Source: Dyadobacter chenwenxiniae
GTDB lineage: Bacteria > Bacteroidota > Bacteroidia > Cytophagales > Spirosomataceae
Reading direction: 5' to 3'
Assembly (NCBI RefSeq): GCF_022869785.1
Contig: NZ_CP094997.1
Location: 1,736,001-1,800,000, forward strand
DNA: 64,000 nt
Made by a program: the position numbers and the translations under genes. The notes under the pieces are model-generated. The model did not search any database, was not told the origin of the DNA, and saw nothing but the letters and a program-made list of their open reading frames with translations. Below, one piece after another: positions 26,085 through 33,834 of this stretch. Position 1 is the first letter of the stretch. Every line of letters begins with the position of its first letter.

Positions 26085-26116
26085 TTTGTCCTGTCAACAT
26101 TCAAGTTTAGGACAAA
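26085..26116. promoter_or_regulatory. Inverted repeat upstream of the 2OG oxygenase gene
   Basis: TTTGTCCT (26085-26092) and its complement AGGACAAA (26109-26116), with a 16-base spacer, end 12 bases before the start codon. The location and symmetry suggest an operator for the gene pair that follows. Confidence 0.4.
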
Positions 26117-26128
26117 TAATTCAGAACG

Positions 26129-26830
26129 ATGAAAAACATTGAAACGCTGGACTGGCTGCACATTACCGACGATCTGCACAGCAAAGGATATGGGTTAGTC
26201 CCACAAGTCCTTTCGCCTGCGGAATGTGATGAACTGATTGCATCATATGAGGAACCAGCACATTATCGCAAAACGATCGTGATGGAGCGTTACCGGTTTG
26301 GACTAGGTGAATATAAATATTTCCAATATCCGCTGCCGAACATTATCCAGCATTTACGCGAAAGCTTTTATGCAAAACTCGCCCCGGTTGCCAATAAGTG
26401 GATGCAAGTCCTAAACATTACCCAGCGATATCCATCTGATTTTCAAGACTTTCAGTCACAATGTCACGCCCGGCAGCAAACCAAGCCTACGGTTTTGATC
26501 CTGAAATATGGTGAAGGCGGGCATAATACGTTGCATCAGGACTTGTACGGAGATGTGTTCTTTCCTATTCAGCTGGTTATTTTCCTCAGCGATCCTGAGA
26601 ACGATTACCTGGGAGGAGAATTTGTATTGACCCAACAAACGCCGCGCGCGCAATCCAAAGCCATTGTTTTAAAACCGAAAAAAGGGGACATTCTGCTCTT
26701 CACAACCAATTTCAAGCCAGTGAAAGGGACAAAAGGTCATTATCGGGTCAATATGAAGCATGGCATTTCCGAAGTGACTTCCGGCAACCGCTTTACCCTT
26801 GGGATTATTTTTCACGACGCATTAAACTGA
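26129..26830 (+). CDS. 2-oxoglutarate/Fe(II)-dependent oxygenase
   Basis: 233 residues with a double-stranded beta-helix fold. The iron ligands are visible as HQD in NTLHQDLYGDVFFP (about residue 135) and the distal H in VNMKHGISEV (about 211). The 2-oxoglutarate-binding arginine is in NRFTLGIIFHD. Between them stand VIFLSDPENDYLGGEFVL and KKGDILLFTT, as in prolyl-hydroxylase-type enzymes. The next gene, 5 bases on, encodes a small Ada-type zinc protein, and alkA lies beyond it, so a role in repairing alkylated DNA is plausible. Protein hydroxylation is the alternative. Confidence 0.8.
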   Translation: MKNIETLDWLHITDDLHSKGYGLVPQVLSPAECDELIASYEEPAHYRKTIVMERYRFGLGEYKYFQYPLPNIIQHLRESFYAKLAPVANKWMQVLNITQRYPSDFQDFQSQCHARQQTKPTVLILKYGEGGHNTLHQDLYGDVFFPIQLVIFLSDPENDYLGGEFVLTQQTPRAQSKAIVLKPKKGDILLFTTNFKPVKGTKGHYRVNMKHGISEVTSGNRFTLGIIFHDALN

Positions 26831-26835
26831 GAGCA

Positions 26836-27114
26836 ATGTTCAAGCATTCAGACCTCGGGCCGCCTTCGTTTCAAACGAGCAGAAAGTTGAAAAAGCTCAT
26901 TGATAAAAATATGATTTGCTACGGTGGAAATGCCACGCTTAAAATCTATGGGACATTGCAATGTGCTTCGGGAAAGCGCATGAAAATGAAGAACCGGGTG
27001 TTTTTCAGTTCGGTGGCAGAGGCATTGGCGCAGGGCTTTCGTCCGTGCGGACATTGTTTGCGGGAGGCCTATTTGAAATGGAAAACCGGACAGAACATCA
27101 TTCCAAAACCTTGA
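26836..27114 (+). CDS. Small Ada-type metal-binding domain protein
   Basis: 92 residues, matching only the N-terminal zinc domain of Ada. The motif region KIYGTLQCASGKRMK, VFFSSVAEALAQGFRPCGHC and the nearby MICYGG give four cysteines. In Ada the acceptor sits in a CxxxC pair; here the first of these is replaced by glycine (YGTLQC), so the classical methyl-accepting cysteine seems to be missing. There is no AraC or methyltransferase domain. It is co-transcribed with the oxygenase (5-base gap) and overlaps the 3' end of alkA on the other strand by 17 bases. Confidence 0.75.
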   Translation: MFKHSDLGPPSFQTSRKLKKLIDKNMICYGGNATLKIYGTLQCASGKRMKMKNRVFFSSVAEALAQGFRPCGHCLREAYLKWKTGQNIIPKP

Positions 27115-28009
27115 CCGTGAGGCTTCGCCAGAGATAAAACACCAGATAACTCTCCCAGCCTGCAAAACGCTGGAAAAGCGCTTCAATCTTGCCCGTTTGG
27201 CTTCTGTCCTCAATAATGTTGTGATTGGATAGCGCATTTAACAGACCAATATCGCCATGCGGAATGCCGCCCGACTCTTGCAACGACTTCATTAACGCAT
27301 AGTTAGCTGTCCAGACACCTATCCCTTTATGATCCGTCAGTGCCTTTTTCCGCGCTGCAAAGTCTGGTAATGCACGAATTGCTTCCTTATTAAGACTTCC
27401 GTTTGCAAACGCTTTCGCAATGCCAATCAGGTAATCCGATTTCTGTTTTGAAAACTGCATCTCTTTCAGAAGATCGGGATCGGCCGCTGCCAGCACTTCC
27501 GGCTCGGGAAAAACAAAATAGGAATCATTTTCATGGTCAATGCGCTTACCATAATGTTCCACCAGCCTGCGCTTCACTTTGTAGGCAAAGGACAAATTAA
27601 TCTGCTGACCGATAATGCACCAGCAAATGGCTTCAAAAAGATTAGAAATCCCAATCAGTCGCAAGCCTTTGTAACTTTCGGCCATGTAAGCAATGCGTCC
27701 GTCGGCTTTGAGCAGGTCGTAAAATGGCTGAATGTTGGTGTCCATATCAAACCATTCACGCACATAATCAACGAGATAGGATTTGTTCTCCTGTGTTGTC
27801 TCTCCTTGCAGAATTTCCAGTTCCAGAAAACCTGCGTGCTCCTTAATGGCAACCAGCAGCATTTCCTCTTCCACTTCCAATGCTTTAAAAATTGTATTGC
27901 CTTTAATGATGTGGAGGCAGTCATCGTAGTTCCTGTTGAGAAACCACATACATTCTTCAAAACTAAAAAGCGCCGGAACGGGGATTAAGATCTTATGCTC
28001 ATTATTCAT
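27098..28009 (-). CDS. DNA-3-methyladenine glycosylase II (AlkA-type, HhH-GPD)
   Basis: 303 residues. The family removes 3-methyladenine and related damaged bases. The N-terminal AlkA-like domain (EECMWFLNRNYDDCLH) is followed by the HhH-GPD core, with AICWCIIGQQINLSFAYKVK, the helix-hairpin-helix LTDHKGIGVWTANYALM (about 228-244) and the catalytic aspartate in IPHGDIGL (about residue 251). It is convergent with the Ada-like gene and downstream of holA on the same strand (58-base gap). AlkA orthology is likely but a related glycosylase subtype is possible. Confidence 0.9.
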   Translation of the reverse strand: MNNEHKILIPVPALFSFEECMWFLNRNYDDCLHIIKGNTIFKALEVEEEMLLVAIKEHAGFLELEILQGETTQENKSYLVDYVREWFDMDTNIQPFYDLLKADGRIAYMAESYKGLRLIGISNLFEAICWCIIGQQINLSFAYKVKRRLVEHYGKRIDHENDSYFVFPEPEVLAAADPDLLKEMQFSKQKSDYLIGIAKAFANGSLNKEAIRALPDFAARKKALTDHKGIGVWTANYALMKSLQESGGIPHGDIGLLNALSNHNIIEDRSQTGKIEALFQRFAGWESYLVFYLWRSLTVKVLE

Positions 28010-28067
28010 TTACCAAATATATCCTAGCCGAACACAAGCCAAAACCTGTTTCTTGCTAATGATGATC

Positions 28068-29087
28068 TTAATGTACAATTTTGAAAACCAACTCTTTAAG
28101 CAGCTCACCTTCGGGAATGCTCACGCCATCCAAACCTTTCAGCCGCGCATCACATTCCCGCAGATAGTGAATGATATTGGCAACCTTAGGAAGCGGATAA
28201 TTGCGGATCGCAAGCAAATAATCCTTTACAAAGTAAGGGTTAACACCCAGTTCAGTGGCAAGCCCTTTCTCCGTTTTATCCTTGCTGGCGTGCGCAAGCA
28301 GCACTTTTGTATAAAATCCAAAGAGAATGATCAGGATCGGTGCCAGCGGGTTGTCCTTTGAATTTGCAGAGAAATAGGTGGCGATCTGATTGGCCTTCAT
28401 GACATCACGCGTCATTAGTGCCTTTTGAAATTCAAAAACATTATATTCCTTACTGATCCCAACAAACCGCTCAATCGCCGAAGCGTCAATTCCCTCATCC
28501 ACCCGCAGATTGACCATTATTTTCCTGATCTCGTTAGACAGTCGCTTCAAATCGTTTCCAATGTTATCAACCAGCATCTGCACGGCCTTGGGACTGATCT
28601 TCACACCTTCATGCTGGCAAAAAGAAGCGACCCATTCCGGTAACTTGTTGTCGTACATCTTTTTAGACTGCACAACCACACCATTCGTATTGATGGATTT
28701 GATAAAAGTCTTACGCTCGTCAGCATTGGCATGAAAACAAAACACCAGCACGGTGCTGTTCAGCGGATTCAATGCATAATCTTCCAGCCTGGCTTGCTGC
28801 TCTTTTTGCTCGATCCCGCCTAACTTGTTGGCTTCCTTCACCAGGATCAATTGCCTCTCGGCCATAAACGGAAAACGTCGGGCATAGCTGAGCACGCCGG
28901 CCATATCCGTATCCTTACCGTACAGGACAAACTGGTTAAAGCCTTTTTCAGACTCGGGCACGACCCGTTTTTCCAGTTCTTCGGCAATGGAATCAATGTA
29001 ATACGGCTCATCGCCGTGCAGGAAATAGATGGGCCTGAATTTTTTACTTCTGATCTCTTTAAGGACAATATCCGGTGTCTGCGCCAT
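28068..29087 (-). CDS. holA: DNA polymerase III subunit delta
   Basis: 339 residues. This clamp-loader subunit opens the beta sliding clamp. The N-terminal domain starts with FRPIYFLHGDEPYYIDSIAEEL, then FPFMAERQLILVKEANKL. The middle and collar domains have QMLVDNIGNDLKRLSNEI and ISKEYNVFEFQKALMTRDVM, ending with PKVANIIHYLRECDARLKGL. All are typical of HolA. It starts 24 bases after the AcpH-like gene and precedes alkA on the same strand. Confidence 0.93.
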   Translation of the reverse strand: MAQTPDIVLKEIRSKKFRPIYFLHGDEPYYIDSIAEELEKRVVPESEKGFNQFVLYGKDTDMAGVLSYARRFPFMAERQLILVKEANKLGGIEQKEQQARLEDYALNPLNSTVLVFCFHANADERKTFIKSINTNGVVVQSKKMYDNKLPEWVASFCQHEGVKISPKAVQMLVDNIGNDLKRLSNEIRKIMVNLRVDEGIDASAIERFVGISKEYNVFEFQKALMTRDVMKANQIATYFSANSKDNPLAPILIILFGFYTKVLLAHASKDKTEKGLATELGVNPYFVKDYLLAIRNYPLPKVANIIHYLRECDARLKGLDGVSIPEGELLKELVFKIVH

Positions 29088-29111
29088 TGGGAATGCCGGT
29101 AAGCATTGATG

Positions 29112-29708
29112 TTAATGTGTTAATATAAACTCTTTGGACGCTTTTTGAAGTTCCGGGAAAAAGCTGAAAAATTTGTCCTGATAAAAATCTTCATTTTCGC
29201 TAAGCTCCAACATCGCATTGCGCAGCGGAGCCAGGTAAGTGGCCCTCCGCGACATGCGGTGAAAAGTCAAATCCACTCCCTCCAGTGTTGCATAGCTCGT
29301 CAGCCAATCCTCACTCCGCATGGCCTGCACCATGCGCATCATATCAACGGGAATGAAATGCTCGTTTTCCTGGATCAGCGCGTACATATTTTGTGCGTAT
29401 GTAAAAAGCGGTTCCGGTCGGAACTGGTCGAAATGTTTGGCCAGGAAATAATCAAAATAAATATCCATCACGATGCCGGCAAGCTTTCCCTGCGATAAGG
29501 CAGCCTTGTGCGTTGCCTCGCGGACAGTTCCGTGCTGATCGGTGAAGAAATCAATGAACCGGTGCAGCTTCAATCCGGTGACAAAATCAGGGTCCCAGCT
29601 TTCCGTTTTTTCATCCGTCAGCCGGCCCTTGATAAAGTCGCCCACATAATTGCCCATAATCACGCCCTCCTTTGTTCCTGACAGCAAAATGTGTGCTAAA
29701 AAATTCAT
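29112..29708 (-). CDS. AcpH-like acyl carrier protein phosphodiesterase family protein
   Basis: 198 residues. It begins MNFLAHILLSGTKEGVIMGN, then YVGDFIKGR and GLKLHRFIDFFTDQHGTVRE, and IVMDIYFDYFLAKHFDQF. These are the HD-like metal-binding motifs of the DUF479/AcpH family, which releases 4'-phosphopantetheine from acyl carrier protein in E. coli. Activity in this organism is inferred from family only. It is first in an acpH-like, holA, alkA run. Confidence 0.85.
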   Translation of the reverse strand: MNFLAHILLSGTKEGVIMGNYVGDFIKGRLTDEKTESWDPDFVTGLKLHRFIDFFTDQHGTVREATHKAALSQGKLAGIVMDIYFDYFLAKHFDQFRPEPLFTYAQNMYALIQENEHFIPVDMMRMVQAMRSEDWLTSYATLEGVDLTFHRMSRRATYLAPLRNAMLELSENEDFYQDKFFSFFPELQKASKEFILTH

Positions 29709-29805
29709 CTAAATGGCATTTTGGCAAATTAGCCGTACGTTTGTTTTTCGTTACTCCTCTTGGAACAATTTTTTACAACAACAATTATTTTAATCAAACT
29801 AGCAA

Positions 29806-30321
29806 ATGAAAGTCGAAAAAAATAACGTGATAGCGTTAACATACAGCCTGAGAATTCCTGATACAGATGGCGAAACCGATGTTGTAGAAGTTGTGACAGA
29901 GGAAGATCCAATGTACTTCATTCAAGGCATCAGCGGCCTTCCTGAGGGCTTCGAAAACCAGATTGAAGGGCTTGTTGCAGGTGATATTTTCGAATTTACC
30001 GTTGCCCCTGAGGAAGGATACGGTGAGTTTGACGAAGAAGCAATTGTTGAATTGCCAAAGGCGGTTTTCCAGATGGAAGATGTTAACCAGGAGGAGTTAT
30101 TGCAGATCGGTAACATCATTCCCATGACGAACGAAGACGGTGAGCGCATGCACGGCCAGGTTATTGAAATCAAGGACGATGTAGTTGTCATGAACTTCAA
30201 CCACCCATTGGCAGGAAAAGAAATGCATTTCAAAGGGCAGATCATCTCAATCCGCCCAGCCACAGCAGAAGAAATCAGCCACGGGCATGTGCATGGTGCT
30301 GGTGGGGTGCATCATCATTGA
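29806..30321 (+). CDS. SlyD-like FKBP-type peptidyl-prolyl isomerase
   Basis: 171 residues. Short FKBP core (VIALTYSLRIPDTDGETDVV; MYFIQGISGLPEGFENQIEG; VAPEEGYGEFDEEAIVELP) with the inserted-in-flap domain (about 70-125, NEDGERMHGQVIEIKDD; FNHPLAGKEMHFKG). The tail GHVHGAGGVHHH is histidine-rich and likely binds metal, as in SlyD. It acts as a folding helper in the cytoplasm. A long repeat-built hairpin follows. Confidence 0.92.
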   Translation: MKVEKNNVIALTYSLRIPDTDGETDVVEVVTEEDPMYFIQGISGLPEGFENQIEGLVAGDIFEFTVAPEEGYGEFDEEAIVELPKAVFQMEDVNQEELLQIGNIIPMTNEDGERMHGQVIEIKDDVVVMNFNHPLAGKEMHFKGQIISIRPATAEEISHGHVHGAGGVHHH

Positions 30322-30327
30322 TAATTT

Positions 30328-30397
30328 TGAATGATTGAATGACTGAATGACTGAATGTTTTTTTCCCTATTCAATCATTCGATCATTCAATCATTCA
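30328..30397. terminator. Long hairpin built from TGAATGAt/c octamers, between slyD-like and dCMP deaminase genes
   Basis: The left arm, 30328-30357, is a tandem of the octamer GAATGAYT. The right arm, 30370-30397, is its near complement (two mismatches over 28 bases). The loop is 12 bases including a run of seven T. The right arm covers the last codons of the convergent dCMP deaminase gene. Probably a bidirectional terminator. Confidence 0.7.
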
Positions 30398-30866
30398 CTA
30401 CATACTGCTCCACCTCCACTCCGAACCTCCTCAAAAACTCCACTCCTTCCTCAACTGCGATTCCCTTGTAGGCTGCGTAGGAATGCAGGAAAATTACTTT
30501 TTTGATTTTCATTGTATAAATCACCCTGGCGCAGGCAATGCATGGCGCTAATGTTACGAAAAGCGTCGATCCTTCAATATTTGAGCCATTTTTTACAGCA
30601 AATAAAATAGCGTTTTGTTCTGCGTGCAAAGCCAGTGAACAGCTTCCTTTCGCATCTCTGGGACAACCCACTTCCGGAAACTCCTCATCACAATTATGCG
30701 TTCCGGCAGGCGGACCGTTGTAACCGATAGAAATAATGCGCGTGTCTTTTGTTAATACAGCACCGACTTGCGCCTTGATACAATGGGAACGCAACGCCAG
30801 ATTTTTTGCTAATTCCATGTAGATATCATCAAATTTCGGGCGCAAATTCGTTGTAGGTAAAGTCAT
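30387..30866 (-). CDS. Deoxycytidylate (dCMP) deaminase
   Basis: 159 residues. Converts dCMP to dUMP for dTMP synthesis. Zinc motifs are the HAEQN of SLALHAEQNAILFAVKNG (about 78-82, with the catalytic glutamate) and LAPCIACARVIYTMKI (about 107-111). The further cysteines in THNCDEEFPEVGCPRDAKG match the ComE/dCMP deaminase subgroup that carries a second metal site. Its 3' end is part of the right arm of a hairpin (30328-30397), so the last codons double as terminator sequence. Confidence 0.93.
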   Translation of the reverse strand: MTLPTTNLRPKFDDIYMELAKNLALRSHCIKAQVGAVLTKDTRIISIGYNGPPAGTHNCDEEFPEVGCPRDAKGSCSLALHAEQNAILFAVKNGSNIEGSTLFVTLAPCIACARVIYTMKIKKVIFLHSYAAYKGIAVEEGVEFLRRFGVEVEQYVVND

Positions 30867-30935
30867 TCGTTTCTTTAATAATTTTTATACAAACTTATTG
30901 AATTGAAAACGGGATTCAACACAAGATTTTAAAGT

Positions 30936-32018
30936 ATGATCAGAAGTTTTTTGCTGGCCCTTTTAATGGTTTCAATGATCCTTCCTGCTTTTTCGCAGCA
31001 GGAAAAGGTTGTGATGAAGCTTGCACAAGATCCGGCATCGCTGCTTAAAAACTATAAATTTTATATTCAGGAAGTTGAAGATCAGCGCCTTATTCCAGGC
31101 TCTACGTTAGGAAAGGTGGTTTTGTATGGCAAAGATGTTCCTGCCACGTTACCCGGAAAGGCGGATAAAGAACTCTTCAATTACTGGTCGTTTGCAGCCC
31201 CCAAAAAAGAACAGACTTACTTGCCGCTTTATATCAGCGTGAAGGAACTCTCTTTAAATGAAAAGCGCGTCGCGCCCAATAAGGTGACAGGCGAAGTAAA
31301 GCTTTCCGTCAAATTTCGCTGGTACAGAAACATGCAGCCGGTAGAATTGACCAATTATCAAACCGCTGCCAATTACACTCGTCCCGAAAGGGAATACGAC
31401 TACGAAAAATTAGTCAAACAGCTCCTGGATCAATCCCTGGCGCACTTTCAAAAATGGATGACGCTGAATGCTGGGAAAAATCCGGCCCTGGCCAGGAACA
31501 TTCAGCTGGTTTTTAAGGAAATCGTTAATAATGACCCCGATACAGTTTTTTATTCGCCCAAAAGGCCTTTGATCTGGGACGATTTCAAAGTACGAAATGC
31601 CAAACCCGGCAGCCGATATGCGGCGGCGGTGTTTACCAGTTTCGGCTATGAAGGCCGTTCCTATCCCAAAGACGATGATCTTGTGGTAGAAATCGGTTTG
31701 AAAACATTCATGGTAAAAAGCATGTCCTGGGGACGCCCGGAATCCCGAAATGCCGGCACATTAAGGCATGAGCAGATCCATTTCGACATAACGAGGCTTG
31801 TGGTCGAAAAATTTAAGGCGCGTTTGCTGAAAGCCGATCTGACCATTGAAGACTATGATAGCGAAATTCAATATCAGTTTTTGGAAGCCTTTCGTGAGAT
31901 GAATAGAGACCAGGAACGTTACGACGGCGAAACCGGTCACGGCCTCAATGCTGGCGCCCAAGCCGCCTGGGACCGGAAAATTGCAGGCGAAATTTCGGCT
32001 GTTTACTCCGTTCAGTAA
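30936..32018 (+). CDS. Secreted DUF922-like putative zinc metallopeptidase
   Basis: 360 residues with signal peptide MIRSFLLALLMVSMILPAFS. Two segments stand out: RPLIWDDFKVRNAKPGSRYA (about 210-229) and LRHEQIHFDITRLVVEKF (about 275-292), then ERYDGETGHGLNAGAQAAW (about 328-346). The HExxH-like H-E-Q-I-H with a downstream E-T-G-H resembles a metal site, and this arrangement matches my memory of DUF922 proteins. Activity and substrate are unknown. It is convergent with comEC (33-base gap). Confidence 0.7.
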   Translation: MIRSFLLALLMVSMILPAFSQQEKVVMKLAQDPASLLKNYKFYIQEVEDQRLIPGSTLGKVVLYGKDVPATLPGKADKELFNYWSFAAPKKEQTYLPLYISVKELSLNEKRVAPNKVTGEVKLSVKFRWYRNMQPVELTNYQTAANYTRPEREYDYEKLVKQLLDQSLAHFQKWMTLNAGKNPALARNIQLVFKEIVNNDPDTVFYSPKRPLIWDDFKVRNAKPGSRYAAAVFTSFGYEGRSYPKDDDLVVEIGLKTFMVKSMSWGRPESRNAGTLRHEQIHFDITRLVVEKFKARLLKADLTIEDYDSEIQYQFLEAFREMNRDQERYDGETGHGLNAGAQAAWDRKIAGEISAVYSVQ

Positions 32019-32051
32019 TGCTGAAATAATTTTGAATACGGCGAATGTCTA

Positions 32052-33833
32052 TCATCTTGCTGTAATAAACGTCGTTTTTACCACTTCCCGGCTGGTTGCG
32101 TAGTTTTTGATACAAAAATTATAGGCATCAATGTTCTCCTTAAAAGCCCTGTCGCTCACTATGTAAAGCGAACTTCCCTTTTTAAAACTTACGACCTGAT
32201 GCCTGGGAACTGAATGCACGACCATTTGATCGGATAGACGGATCTGAATGCTTTTGGAGACGGAATAGGTTACGAAAACGAGCACCAGCAAGTAAGAAAA
32301 TTTAAGATATTGGTAAATCCTCGTATGATAGGCATACCAAATCGCAAAAAGCAATGCATATAGCAGAGTAACTTCAACTTTATCAAGATTCAGGTTTTCA
32401 ATCAAATATCCCGGCAATGCTTTTGGAACAGCGACGGCCACGTTGGTCAGGTAAGCAGATAGCCAAACCACTTTATTTACAACCCATTGCAACCAGAACA
32501 CGTGCAGCGGCGATACTAACAATAAGACGAGCGCAGCCGGTAACAGCACATTCGTGAATGCAATCACAAACGGATTAACCAGCCAGAAATAGCTGGGAAA
32601 CTGATGAAAATAAAACAAACTCAGCGGAAATGTGGCCAGCTGCGCAGCTAATGACAATGCTGAGATCTGCCAGACGAACTTCACAACTCTATTCTCGGGA
32701 CTGAAAATGCTGTTCAAAGGCGCGTACAGCAAAAATATCCCGCTCATGGCAAGGTAAGAAAGCTGAAAACCAACGTCATAAAGCGCAGCAGGATCCCAAA
32801 GCAATATAACCAATGCAGAAAATGCAAGCGTATTCATCGCATTCTGCTTCCGGCTGAACACTTCGGCCATGACAAAAATAATGCACATGAGCGTCGCGCG
32901 TTGCACCGATGGAGGCAAGCCGGTAACCAATGCATAAAAGCCTAGCAATCCGACTATCAATGCTAGATAAGCAAATTTACCCACCGGCCACCGCTTCATC
33001 CATCCAAACAAATAACTGATAACCAGGAAAATAATTGCAACGTGCATGCCAGAAACAGACAGAATGTGCACCGTCCCCGAAGTCGTGTAATCGCTAACCT
33101 GATCCGATTGCAGATCATCTCTCCTGCCTAGTAACATGGCCTTGATCAATCCATAAGCCTCATCGTCATCCACATTTTCCCTAAACGCTCCGGCGGCCCA
33201 TTTGGAAATGCCGGTGCTCCATTGTTTCAGCAAAAAGGAATGGTCGGCAACCGAAACCAGCTGAAAAGAATCCTCATCCAGATAGTCCGTCCACACAATG
33301 CCCTTATTGCTGAGATACCGGCGGTAATCAAACTGCATGGGATTTTTGGCTTCCAACGGACGCTCCAGTGTTCCGTGAATGACCAGCTTGTTACCTGGTT
33401 CCGGCATTATTACGGCTTCCTGGCTAATATTGATTAATGCTTTTAAATCGACATTAACCCACTTTTCTTTGGTTTTAATGCGAAGTATTTGCGCTTCATA
33501 GCGAACCGTTTTGCTTCGCTTTTCGGGTAAGCTTATGATTTCTGCTTCGTAGGCTGAATAGCTGACCTCGGATAATGCAGCAATGTTCGCATCGTTGTTT
33601 TTCTCGAAGACCGACATTGTAAATGCCCCAATGGAAACTATGAACAGCAAAAACGCAATTCCAAACGCCGTTTTCAAGCCTTTGAAATAAAACACAAAAC
33701 AAAATGACAGAAGCAAAACAGACAGCGAACTAAGTAATGCAGCCAATTGATCGAATACAGGAAGGATTTCGCTCAACAAAATGCCGGCTATATAGCATAA
33801 AACGATGCCGACAAATGGTGAGCGTGGGAGCAT
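32052..33833 (-). CDS. comEC: ComEC/Rec2-related DNA-uptake membrane protein
   Basis: 593 residues. ComEC forms the inner-membrane channel for single-stranded DNA during natural transformation. An N-terminal membrane pair and DUF4131-type segment (about 1-200) precede the competence core with HILSVSGMHVAIIFLVISYLF (about 260-280), TGLPPSVQRATLMCIIFVMA and LLWDPAALYDVGFQLSYLAM. The C-terminal metallo-beta-lactamase-like domain of longer ComEC proteins is absent, since the chain ends about 110 residues after the last helix. It follows the secreted protease gene by one base. Confidence 0.9.
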   Translation of the reverse strand: MLPRSPFVGIVLCYIAGILLSEILPVFDQLAALLSSLSVLLLSFCFVFYFKGLKTAFGIAFLLFIVSIGAFTMSVFEKNNDANIAALSEVSYSAYEAEIISLPEKRSKTVRYEAQILRIKTKEKWVNVDLKALINISQEAVIMPEPGNKLVIHGTLERPLEAKNPMQFDYRRYLSNKGIVWTDYLDEDSFQLVSVADHSFLLKQWSTGISKWAAGAFRENVDDDEAYGLIKAMLLGRRDDLQSDQVSDYTTSGTVHILSVSGMHVAIIFLVISYLFGWMKRWPVGKFAYLALIVGLLGFYALVTGLPPSVQRATLMCIIFVMAEVFSRKQNAMNTLAFSALVILLWDPAALYDVGFQLSYLAMSGIFLLYAPLNSIFSPENRVVKFVWQISALSLAAQLATFPLSLFYFHQFPSYFWLVNPFVIAFTNVLLPAALVLLLVSPLHVFWLQWVVNKVVWLSAYLTNVAVAVPKALPGYLIENLNLDKVEVTLLYALLFAIWYAYHTRIYQYLKFSYLLVLVFVTYSVSKSIQIRLSDQMVVHSVPRHQVVSFKKGSSLYIVSDRAFKENIDAYNFCIKNYATSREVVKTTFITAR

Positions 33834-33834
33834 A

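Noticed and set aside
32052..33833. Truncated comEC as a pseudogene
   Set aside because: The lack of the C-terminal hydrolase-like domain is common in shorter family members and the reading frame is otherwise intact.
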